This document shows, piece by piece, positions 36,501-42,533 of a stretch of DNA of 48,022 bases; the first letter of the stretch is position 1, and each line of letters begins with the position of its first letter. The position numbers were made by a program, and so were the translations under genes. The notes under the pieces were generated by a model. That model was not told where the DNA came from, did no database searches, and was given only the letters and a program-made list of their open reading frames with translations. Source of the DNA: a virus. The stretch lies in the IMG/VR virus record IMGVR_UViG_3300013120_000169, positions 1-48,022 of that record. One strand, 5' to 3'.

Positions 36501-37240
36501 ACTGGACCGGCGACGGCTGGACGACCGACATCACCAAGGCCAAGCAGTACGACTCCGAGGAGGCCGCTGCGAAGGCCGAGGAGAAGATCGGCGAGGCGGT
36601 CGTGGCCTTCGAGGACTTCGTCGACGACGAGTTCCTCGACGCGCTTGCCGAGGACGAGCTACTCGAACTGGTGACCGACCTGCTCCCCATCAAGGGCGCG
36701 ACGATGCGCTGGTTCTCGGACCACCGAGGGCGGCGCGTCACGCTGCCGGACCTGATGGCCCGGATCAGCGAGGACCCGATCGTCTCCCGTCGGCCCCCCT
36801 CCGAGAAGGAGATGAAGACGGTCCTCCGGTACCTGAAGAAGCGCGGCGTCCAGAAGGACGGCGACGGCTACGTGTACGAGGGGACCACCTCCTCGACGGC
36901 CGGTGGCTTTCGAGGACACGGGGATCCTGACCCGCACGGCTTCCAGTCGGGCGGCCCTGGGGGCGGTCCCCCGCTGAATCGAGGGAAGGGTGTCGGCGGC
37001 GCGAAGAACGCCCCGAAGCCCCCCGCAGACGACGGTGACGTGAAGCGTGGGGGCGGCAACGTCTCCGAGACTCTCCTCGTCCCGCGCGACAAGCTCGACC
37101 GGCTTGTCCGGATCGCTGCCGAGCTGCAGCTCTCCGATGACCTTCCGCTACAGCCCGAAGGCGACGCCTTCGCACTCATCCTCCCTGCCGAACAGGCGGG
37201 TCGCGTCCAGGAGGCCCTTGACGCGGACGCCGTGGCCTGA
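30536..37240 (+). CDS. Giant 2234-aa multi-domain protein (putative packaged polyprotein 2)
   Basis: Modules in order: small N-terminal domain; a helical block near 140-205; a zinc metallopeptidase-like domain with HEYGH (His393, Glu394, His397) and EEWWAE; a winged-helix-like part near 885-945; a complete Nudix box GAMDKGE...RELIEELGY (residues 1124-1146); a Cys-rich part (CDGHCEGTG...CPDCNG); several small domains; a final winged helix and a Gly/Pro linker. From 1436 on, (V/L)-D-E sites recur: 1436 (A), 1520 (A), 1584 (V), 1671 (A), 1757 (G), 1858 (G), each at a domain border. I infer proteolytic release of small cargo domains, some enzymatic, inside the capsid. Copy 4 of the palindromic repeat encodes SGSLPT near residue 1026. 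Confidence 0.65.
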   Translation: MPVHDLHESGPSEKLLRQYLVPGKSVLIRNQWWTITGRDLDAGNVKLSQSEWAIKDGAKRQGPRSMKWTGLTAAIRNGTYGVKLGDRQYGPTQDREARAAQRKKAGLRKAPGTASEGEGGMFDAEIAEVFEFLDGVTEATLEEKPMPAVVKAWAKKTGVSVQKAYSRYKRAGARVSDQYPDVPEESDRWYALKIAIFKTMMGLKGATEDVAALGSLHFEEFDDLDDAAPLDGYGADCEWGVEDALAESVSKSAVSARNKKDQIVQVTPRIGRFTAYSALPMKNGKAKPGWVYPRSDYDDGKLHPDPVIDDFDLRHFLKKIDKAMNALKLPSLEGALVMSRAPKGGLGGGSKSGPSGWMWKGSTVVYLNRVPSPVATSKFAAWKAPRSPHTMVHEYGHTIWYSVLSGAQRAAVTAYFNANVAPDKKAAKAAKTTPTTYGATKVEEWWAECIGYAMYGPGERISVEVFDFLRDVLSGKATADDVKPSKKKAKPKDKGVDTKGVKTMDLSKLGKGAATTVKPTGAGKEVTTTTPAPPETEPEKSKAVQRIQARDAEIKAAVGEYGVEVRKDGTARVIPAKDPRSKSMQKKLMGVLGLQYQKPDKDGLMGRYSTGKSGGVVVHESEETLVRVWMRCESDLDDVLHLARDADGVEHVEAFPPHRACIDFSTVDAAHEFIGVASQYGVAESIGEPVEEAAPTDKQWEKGKLIARPTIPGTVGDFKEIDGVVWNAVRSGYVNRGPVDKFIKQVKAGKWRAKLVEGYQPPKVLKLPGDSSLRLKGAGRETPLDTAFDKGRVPAPFRKDAAAAFDKWLRTQGTVGRTATSGYVARWDARNRAVSIVSGTGGRGVEFTYYTDSGKTDARMGRRSSSSTALKGDTLFAVADFLTQNKGRYLKPKDVQRGLGLRSVAGVMASLARLANAGKIKYDERKRAYMMETRTPVEELIDAAADMLDEVALDEDVIVALGALGSVAPGGVLGKLAVGLKRAVQDAVRLHKDGKESAAEKAWAKIDPNDRKRVKALLKRYEAEDSGSLPTSDDEDEIEVVIVEIADDEVPAYCELFGLCEVDPELGKEIGSGKAALHTNPSGEKFWGAAGAGILPICPKTGRFLLGKRSRAVNEPNTWGLFGGAMDKGEDPMQAARRELIEELGYRGPVKIHKAFVFTSPGGGFVYHNFLGVVEDEFVPKLDWENSRAEWLTMRQAEKIKGRWHFGFEALVMKSRNAITKLLGKAGKHMVRRKHESRWQQYADARGVPLEEAQFEVSDRYTALGIPHPDPETMCDGHCEGTGWVPVYMAEGDKRDDPKLARVSGPDEDDPRLITLWHMAEEANPADDGWHFVLCPDCNGSRLREAVATAGGGWKLRTLSPGSHLNTTRKLRRVEVSDPGGGRLFMYYEDGTWTRRGIPGVQYPSSFFKPKPPKELGIPLAVSKRAKGLLSESVDEAGFRTQSKIRKFPGFTVRRTSNGVVFVDDEKAKVSYYGSLKHGEVMWHHETTKKPPSEPFPKAVLRFANNVVKALGESEEELDEAAFAPLRDASVREQESNRVCNGCNALVEKGGRGASCRKYKGRKIKDPDGLTCDEWVRLRESVDEVQRTTFGELAVGDRYAKPNRDAVYEKTSKGAAKLIKATTGKPGGVPSRVRPTETVIRMGPKATHYDPYGLHPHPNNVIPEDEDDLDEAQSLTLQVWPKGQAATGALSISTRTPLKRAAQDVLHYVGKHKPAWLDGALNVVEYAPARGKPTAFAFDAEKPSLRRLRESEDELDEGFTPKSLKVGRFYGVRTTGGGDPGDWDHILFVTAKQRNGTAKGIDYDASTNKSRKASFNGYNLSDAAQLDPRDVDGTAKSNIVRKLDSGMSFEDYGESVDEGYQHVHWKGSKSLRFKIAVPGKKPGSAAKKTVQGRTFGEFLGIHMDNRGQGTWVVTHIPTGLKIVGVSSLGDERGLVRAVKSVEQRLGSKLDFATPDEAPADVMAALKNLRKLRESEEDTFVIVHDDGKRYWTGDGWTTDITKAKQYDSEEAAAKAEEKIGEAVVAFEDFVDDEFLDALAEDELLELVTDLLPIKGATMRWFSDHRGRRVTLPDLMARISEDPIVSRRPPSEKEMKTVLRYLKKRGVQKDGDGYVYEGTTSSTAGGFRGHGDPDPHGFQSGGPGGGPPLNRGKGVGGAKNAPKPPADDGDVKRGGGNVSETLLVPRDKLDRLVRIAAELQLSDDLPLQPEGDAFALILPAEQAGRVQEALDADAVA
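33613..33625. repeat. Dispersed palindromic repeat, copy 4 of 5
   Basis: TGGCAGCCTGCCA with GACAG and ACG flanks, the same as copy 1. It lies inside the giant gene, in a linker just before the acidic segment preceding the Nudix domain, and encodes G-S-L-P in frame. Confidence 0.85.
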
Positions 37241-37297
37241 GAGGCTACGCTCACCACCGCGAGAACCATCGCACTTCGAACACCAAGGAGCACAACG

Positions 37298-38335
37298 ATG
37301 CCCGTGATCTTGAAAGAAGCGCACGAACCCTCGACCGACGCGGGTGTCGTGTCGCTCATCAGCGAAGACACCGGCGAGCTGACGTTGGAGGCGCAGACCA
37401 TCAACGACCTGCTCGTTCACCTCGACTTCGACCCCGTCTGGCAACTGCCCGGCATCCAGGAGTTCGTCATCGAGACGAAGGAGCGGGAGCTGGACGAAGA
37501 CGGCGAGCCCATCGGCGACGAGCAGACGATCCACGTCCTGCCCGGCTCGCTGCTCGCGCGCCTGATCGACGAGGACGACCTCGGCCACAGCCTCGTGGTC
37601 TACGCCTACATGCTGGCGGAGGCCATCGAGGAGGAAGGCACCTCCCTGGAGGAGAAGGCCCGCGTCGCCGCCCTGTTCGACGCGCTCGGCCTCGACCTGG
37701 AGGAAGCCAAGAAGAAAAACCCCTTCAAGCCGCCGTACAAGAAGGGCACCTTCAAGAAGCTCTGGAAGCGCGGCAAGGCGATGGGCAACCGCGCCGTGCG
37801 CTCGATGATCGCCATGCTCCACAAGGGCGTGATCAAGAGGAAGGGCGACGGCTACGTCAAGGACAAGGGGTACAAGAAGGGCGGCACCCCGGCCGGGAAG
37901 AAGAAGTACGAGCTGTACAAGGGCAAGAACAAGGCCAAGCTGAAGAAGGCCGCCAAGGGCGCTCTCGCTGCGAGCACCGAGCCGCTCAGCCTGGACGCCA
38001 TCATGGAGGCCGCCGTCTTCGGACTCGCCGTGCCGGTCGACGAGGCGCTGTTCGCCGTCGCCGTGTGCGAGGACGCCGAGGAGGTGCTGGCCGCCTTCAA
38101 GGAGAGCATGGGCGGCAAGACGGGGGTCGAGGGCTACGCTCTCGCGCTCTCCGAGAAGGCCCCCGAGACCGACACCGACGACGCCAACAAGGACGAGACG
38201 GGCGACGGTGAGGCCACCGAAGAGGGGGCCTTCCAGCCGCGTTCGTCGCTGCAGGAGGGGGCCAAGCTCGCCGGAGGCATCCTCCGGAACTTCGAGTCGC
38301 GTGGCCTGACCTCCAGCGACGACGAGCAGTCCTAG
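37298..38335 (+). CDS. Acidic/basic multi-segment protein related to the polyprotein set
   Basis: A 345-aa protein. Residues ~1-125 are acidic; ~130-215 very basic (KKKNPFKPPYKKGTFKKLWKRG...GYVKDKGYKKGG...KKKYELYKGKNKAKLKKAAKG) with a short GNRAVRSMIAMLHKGVIKRKGDGYV that resembles the ends of the winged helices in the two polyproteins; then an acidic tail. VPVDEALF (VDE/A) fits the proposed cleavage rule. AAGGAGC precedes ATG 37298. Likely part of the same packaged set. Confidence 0.55.
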   Translation: MPVILKEAHEPSTDAGVVSLISEDTGELTLEAQTINDLLVHLDFDPVWQLPGIQEFVIETKERELDEDGEPIGDEQTIHVLPGSLLARLIDEDDLGHSLVVYAYMLAEAIEEEGTSLEEKARVAALFDALGLDLEEAKKKNPFKPPYKKGTFKKLWKRGKAMGNRAVRSMIAMLHKGVIKRKGDGYVKDKGYKKGGTPAGKKKYELYKGKNKAKLKKAAKGALAASTEPLSLDAIMEAAVFGLAVPVDEALFAVAVCEDAEEVLAAFKESMGGKTGVEGYALALSEKAPETDTDDANKDETGDGEATEEGAFQPRSSLQEGAKLAGGILRNFESRGLTSSDDEQS

Positions 38336-38367
38336 TCCCGCGCCGCTACCTGCCTTCTTCGACGCCA

Positions 38368-38405
38368 CCGGGGGTCTGCGCCACGCGCGTAGGCCCCCGG
38401 CTTTC
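38368..38405 (+). terminator. Rho-independent-like terminator ending the polyprotein operon
   Basis: CCGGGGG (38368-38374) pairs with CCCCCGG (38394-38400), followed by CTTTC. It lies in the 85-nt gap 38336-38420 before the next gene. Confidence 0.6.
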
Positions 38406-38420
38406 AAATCAGGAGAGCCG

Positions 38421-38846
38421 ATGAGCGGACAGATACTGCCGCCCGAACGGGTGGAAGGAACCCGCGAGGGTGTCGCGGGTGGGCTCGCTGCCCTGTGCAA
38501 CAGGGGCGAGACGACACCTCCGGCTACACCTCTCGACGAATCCGAGGAGGCTGCGCCTCCCTCGGCGGGCGTCACGCTCGGGAGCATCCGGGCTCAGATG
38601 GCCGCCGCTGGGGGCGGTGGGGGCGATGATGGGACCCCCGAGTGCGCTTGGGACCCCGCCACCCGGCTTGAGGGGGTCGAGACCCCGCCCAGGCGGCCCT
38701 CTCCTGCCCCCGCGCCCGCTCCCGCGCCCTCTCAGACCCCTCCGCTGGAGGAGGCCGCACAGGCGCTCCCAGCGCGTCCTGCGACCGTCCCGTCCGGGGG
38801 GCTGTCCGCCCTCGTGGCAGGGGCTCTGAAGGCGGGGGGCCGCTGA
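38421..38846 (+). CDS. Low-complexity Pro/Ala/Gly-rich protein
   Basis: A 141-aa protein rich in Pro, Ala and Gly (AAAGGGGGDDG, RRPSPAPAPAPAPSQTPP), probably disordered. Its DNA (about 38570-38840) is full of G and C runs, like the linker in 20062-22983. CAGGAGAG precedes ATG 38421. It may be a linker or assembly protein; no family recognised. Confidence 0.5.
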   Translation: MSGQILPPERVEGTREGVAGGLAALCNRGETTPPATPLDESEEAAPPSAGVTLGSIRAQMAAAGGGGGDDGTPECAWDPATRLEGVETPPRRPSPAPAPAPAPSQTPPLEEAAQALPARPATVPSGGLSALVAGALKAGGR

Positions 38847-39358
38847 TGCAGGTCTACGACCCCACCTCCCGCCGCCAGATCCCGGTGGAGCGCGTCGAGG
38901 TCCTCGGGGAGTACGGCGGCTGGCACCCCGCCCGCGCGAAGGACGGGGACGAGTGCGGCGAGTGGTTCGCGCTACGGATTGCGACCAACGAGAGCCTCCC
39001 GCTCAAGAAGGTGCCCGCCAGCGTACGCGAGTCGCTCAAGGCCGCCGTCGAACGATGGGACCTGCAGGAGCGGCTCGTGGAACGCTGCACGGCGGCCTCG
39101 CTGAGCACGCCGCCGATGGACGAAACCGACTCCGAGGCCGTCCTGCAGCGTGCCGTGGCGGAGGGTTCGCAGTTCCAAGGCCGGGACTTCGATCTCCAGG
39201 TTGCGATTCTCGCGGCCCGGCGGGCAGGTTTTCCTGCGCACGTCATTGCCTACGCACTGGAAACGCTCAATGATGAGCCCGACGCCGAAGAACTCCTCGA
39301 TGGTGTCGAGGTGCTGACGGTCAGTGAGATGCGCGATGGAAACGAGCCCCGAAAGTGA
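38846..39358 (+). CDS. Helical protein, unknown
   Basis: A 170-aa protein overlapping the previous stop by 1 nt. The start MQVYDPTSRRQIPVERVEVL looks like a small beta unit; the C-terminal half is helical (RDFDLQVAILAARRAGFPAHVIAYALETLND). It ends 23 nt into the next gene. No family recognised. Confidence 0.55.
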   Translation: MQVYDPTSRRQIPVERVEVLGEYGGWHPARAKDGDECGEWFALRIATNESLPLKKVPASVRESLKAAVERWDLQERLVERCTAASLSTPPMDETDSEAVLQRAVAEGSQFQGRDFDLQVAILAARRAGFPAHVIAYALETLNDEPDAEELLDGVEVLTVSEMRDGNEPRK

Positions 39359-39590
39359 CGCTGCTACCGAAGCGACGGTGTCAGGAAAGGTCGAGGACAC
39401 TCGGTTCTCGACGGCGTTCCTGTACCTGATCATCCGCGACCACCTGCAGCCCGGCACGGTGCTGGGGTTGGTCGACGAACTGGAGAAGGGCAACCACGAC
39501 GGGTACGTCTTCTCCAACGAGCATCTCGCACGACTGGCTCAGTCGATCTCCGACCGCTTGAAGATACCGCCCGAGGAGGCTTCGCCGTGA
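39336..39590 (+). CDS. Small helical protein, unknown
   Basis: An 84-aa protein from ATG 39336 (an in-frame ATG at 39324 is also possible). FSTAFLYLIIRDHLQPGTVLGLVDELEKG and HLARLAQSISDRLKIP form a compact helical domain. It overlaps the P-loop kinase gene by 4 nt, so it may be a partner such as an antitoxin-like helper; this is only positional. Confidence 0.52.
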   Translation: METSPESDAATEATVSGKVEDTRFSTAFLYLIIRDHLQPGTVLGLVDELEKGNHDGYVFSNEHLARLAQSISDRLKIPPEEASP

Positions 39591-40519
39591 CCGCACGTCT
39601 AGTTGAGTCTTTCGCCGCGTTGCCGGAGCCCGCCAACCTCTGCCGCCTCGACTGGCCGCAGGAGGGCGGGCACGACGACATGCTCGACACCGAGGGCTTC
39701 TGGCTCGACCCGGTGCTGACTGGCAACCCCGAGACGCACCACCGCGTGATCGGTCTGCGCTACGTCTTCGGCGAGTCGATCGAGCACGACCCGCACGCAC
39801 TCAAGGCCATCTTCGTCCTCGGCTCCGGCGGCTCCGGCAAGGGGTCGATCGGACGCGAGATGTTCGGCGGACGCGGCCTCAAGCACATCGACCAGGACAA
39901 GCACCTGGAGCGGTTCTACAAGGAGGCCGGGAAGCCTCTCTCACGAATCGGCGACGACTACGGCCTCTTCAAGAAGGCGCAAGGTCTCGCGCGCAAGGAG
40001 CGGGACTGGCACGCGAAGCGTCGACGTGGCCTGCTCATCGACATGACCGGGTGGGACTTCGCACGGGTGTCGACGCCGGTTCAGTCTCTGCGCGGGTTGG
40101 GGTACGACGTGTACGCGGTGATCGTCGTCACCAAGCTCCAGACCGCACTGGATCGCAACCTCGCACGCGCGGAGGCGGGCGGACGCAAGGTGCCCAAGTC
40201 GTACATCCAGACGGCGCACCACGGCTTGAAGAAGAACCTCCCCCGCTACATCAAGCTGTTCGGGAAGGCGAACACCGTCGTCATCGACAACGACGAGCCG
40301 CTCGATCCGACGCACTGGCAGCAGGTCGTCGCGCCCGAGCTTGCTCGCGCAGGAGACGCGCTCCTGCGCCGCCCGCTCAAAAACAAGACCGGCCAGAAGT
40401 GGCTCCAGAAGCAGATCGACGCGCTGAAGGTCGAAACGGCCGAGCGCCCGACGATCGTGGTGCCCACCAGCGTGCGCTTCGACTCCGACCTGCCCGCGCA
40501 CGCAGGGGGCGGTACCTGA
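39587..40519 (+). CDS. Zeta-toxin/polynucleotide-kinase-like P-loop protein
   Basis: A 310-aa protein from GTG 39587. Walker A GSGGSGKGS (Lys85) sits after the strand AIFVLG, and HIDQDKHLERFYKEAG plus RGLLIDMTGWDF follow, as in Zeta toxin and phage P-loop kinases that phosphorylate sugars or RNA ends. The N-terminus (TARLVESFAALPEP) resembles the leaders of the proteins at 29725-30532, so it may also be packaged. The last ~70 residues are a basic tail. The exact substrate is not visible. Confidence 0.66.
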   Translation: MTARLVESFAALPEPANLCRLDWPQEGGHDDMLDTEGFWLDPVLTGNPETHHRVIGLRYVFGESIEHDPHALKAIFVLGSGGSGKGSIGREMFGGRGLKHIDQDKHLERFYKEAGKPLSRIGDDYGLFKKAQGLARKERDWHAKRRRGLLIDMTGWDFARVSTPVQSLRGLGYDVYAVIVVTKLQTALDRNLARAEAGGRKVPKSYIQTAHHGLKKNLPRYIKLFGKANTVVIDNDEPLDPTHWQQVVAPELARAGDALLRRPLKNKTGQKWLQKQIDALKVETAERPTIVVPTSVRFDSDLPAHAGGGT

Positions 40520-40857
40520 TGCCGGTCTACAAGATCAACGATCGGAAGGAGAGCTGCGAAGACTGCGCGTTGTGCTGTCAGGGGTGGGACGTCCCACTGA
40601 CCGAGGACGACCTGCGCATCCTGCCCGACCCGTCTGCGATGGCGGAGCCCGACCCGGCCGACTGCTACGTTGGCCGGATGAAGCGCGTCGACGACGTGTG
40701 CGTCGCGCTCGACCGAACGACGAAGCGTTGCACGATCTACGAGCGGCGACCACACGCCTGCCGCGACTTCCTCCTCGGGGGGTGGGAGTGCTTCAAGAAG
40801 GCCGTCGCCGAGGGCTGGGAACCGGAGGTGAGCGAGGAGCGAATGGCGGTGCATTGA
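40519..40857 (+). CDS. CxxCxxCC-family (YkgJ-like) metal-binding protein
   Basis: A 112-aa protein. CEDCALCCQGW near the N-terminus, a later single Cys, and CTIYERRPHACRDF match the CxxCxxCC family (putative zinc/iron chelators related to YkgJ). Function in the family is not well known. It overlaps the kinase stop by 1 nt. A paired role with the kinase is possible but unproven. Confidence 0.75.
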   Translation: MPVYKINDRKESCEDCALCCQGWDVPLTEDDLRILPDPSAMAEPDPADCYVGRMKRVDDVCVALDRTTKRCTIYERRPHACRDFLLGGWECFKKAVAEGWEPEVSEERMAVH

Positions 40858-40903
40858 CCTGAGAACAGCGGCAGCCATCGGCTGCTGCACAGGAGAGCAA
40901 CCG

Positions 40904-42160
40904 ATGGCGAAGAAGAAGGCGAGTCGCAAGAAGAAGACGCGGCGTAACCCCGCGAAGGCTGCGACCCAGAAGTATGTCCAAGTGAAGACGCGGCGATTCA
41001 AGATCGCCGACCTGGAAGCTGCTCCGTACAACCCCCGCGTCATCACGGACGTTGCGCTACAGGGCCTTCTTGCCAGCCTGGAGACCTTCGGCCTCTTGGC
41101 CCCGCCTGTGGTGAACGTCGCCGGAGGGGCGAAGCGACTTGTCGGGGGACACCAGCGCATCCGCGCGCTGCAGGACGCGGAGGAGACGCACGTCGACTGC
41201 GTCGTCGTCGAGTTCGACGAGTCGACCGAGCGCCGCGCGAACCTGACGCTCAACAATGCGGCGATCGAGGGCACCTTCGTCCCCGAGCTGACGCAGAGCG
41301 TGATCGCGCGCATCGCCGATCTCGTGGGCGAGGAGGGTACGGCGCTCCTCGGGAAGCTGCGCTTCGACACGCTCATCCGTCAGGTCCTCAAGGACATCAA
41401 GAGCCGCCCTGGCATCGACGACGAGGTGCGGCACGGTCTCTCCGAGGACGACTACGTGCCCACGCTCCTGCGCTCGTCCGCGAACTCCAAGCACGGCGTC
41501 GTGTACGAGCTTGGCGAGCACCGGCTACTGTGCGGACGCATCACCTCCGTCGGGACTCTCGACGCGCTCGGTGAGGAACGCGCCGACATGGCTTTCACAC
41601 GGCTCGTGTCGAAGGAGCCGTTCCGCGAGTCCTTCCTGGACGCGCACCTCGGGCACCTCCTGGAGAACACGACCGGCGGCATCCACGTCGCCACCAACAC
41701 AGCCAGACTCGCGCAGGTCCATGCGACCTTCCTCGCGCTGGGCGGGTACTGGTCGAACACTCTCGTTTGCTACTCCCCGACGGTGAAGCCGCTTGCACGG
41801 GAGACGTACCGCGATGTGACGGTGCCGATCCTGTACGGCTGGCGCGCGAAGGGGATGCGAGCCTTCTATGGCGACCGCACGCAGAGCAATGCGTGGCGCT
41901 TGAAGGCGGCCCCACCTCGTGACGACGTGCCCGTTGAGGCTGTCGTCCGCCACGTCCTCAACAGCACGCAGAAGGGTGGCACCATCCTCGACGTGCTCGT
42001 ATCGCGCGGCGCTACGTTGATTGCTGCCGAGAAGACCGGGCGTAGGTTGATTGGGTATGTCCCGTCTCCCCGAGAGATGGACCTCGTGCGAAAGCGTTGG
42101 ACGCGGATCGTTCACGGACCGGAGGGGAACTGGAAGGCTGCGACCACCGCTGCAACATGA
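40904..42160 (+). CDS. ParB-like/DNA methyltransferase paralogue with degraded catalytic motifs
   Basis: A 418-aa protein collinear with the active enzyme at 44971-46197. The lysine-rich N-terminus (KKKASRKKKTRRNP) is followed by a ParB-like domain (AAPYNPRVI...GGHQRIRAL, His83) that is well kept. In the methyltransferase half, the DPPY position reads TRLV (232-235), the FxGxG position reads DVLVSRG (Asp363) and HRLLCGD becomes HRLLCGR. All catalytic and SAM-contact signatures are thus lost while the fold is kept, pointing to a structural or DNA-recognition partner, or to an inhibitor, of the active copy. Confidence 0.7.
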   Translation: MAKKKASRKKKTRRNPAKAATQKYVQVKTRRFKIADLEAAPYNPRVITDVALQGLLASLETFGLLAPPVVNVAGGAKRLVGGHQRIRALQDAEETHVDCVVVEFDESTERRANLTLNNAAIEGTFVPELTQSVIARIADLVGEEGTALLGKLRFDTLIRQVLKDIKSRPGIDDEVRHGLSEDDYVPTLLRSSANSKHGVVYELGEHRLLCGRITSVGTLDALGEERADMAFTRLVSKEPFRESFLDAHLGHLLENTTGGIHVATNTARLAQVHATFLALGGYWSNTLVCYSPTVKPLARETYRDVTVPILYGWRAKGMRAFYGDRTQSNAWRLKAAPPRDDVPVEAVVRHVLNSTQKGGTILDVLVSRGATLIAAEKTGRRLIGYVPSPREMDLVRKRWTRIVHGPEGNWKAATTAAT

Positions 42161-42516
42161 CAAGGCGACAGGCCGAGCAGATCGAATCGCTCCAGCTTCA
42201 GCTCCAGCAGACGGAGAGGGAGCGCACCGAACTCGCCGTTGTCCTGGACTCGGTTCGGGAGATCGTCGCCCTCGGGTGGCGGTATCGCGGCACGCCCTGC
42301 CCTTTCTGCCAGCACGTCAACCGGCACGGATCGGCCTGCTACTTGAACGCAGGGGCGGGGGCACAGATCCTTGGAGAGTACGCCGAGATTGAGCGCCAGC
42401 GGGACCTGCTCCTGGCGCGACTCAAGAGATTGACGGGGACGGGGGAGCAGCCTGTGCGCCGTTCGCTGAAGGCCCGGCTGCGGTCATCCTCGCACCCCAC
42501 TACATCACCTTCGTAG
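42157..42516 (+). CDS. Coiled-coil protein with small Cys/His motif, unknown
   Basis: A 119-aa protein with an N-terminal coiled coil (QAEQIESLQLQLQQTERERTEL) and CPFCQHVNRHGSAC, a possible zinc site. ATG 42157 overlaps the previous TGA. The end is basic and Ser-rich. No family recognised. Confidence 0.52.
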   Translation: MTRRQAEQIESLQLQLQQTERERTELAVVLDSVREIVALGWRYRGTPCPFCQHVNRHGSACYLNAGAGAQILGEYAEIERQRDLLLARLKRLTGTGEQPVRRSLKARLRSSSHPTTSPS

Positions 42517-42533
42517 AGATAGGAGAGTTCGAG

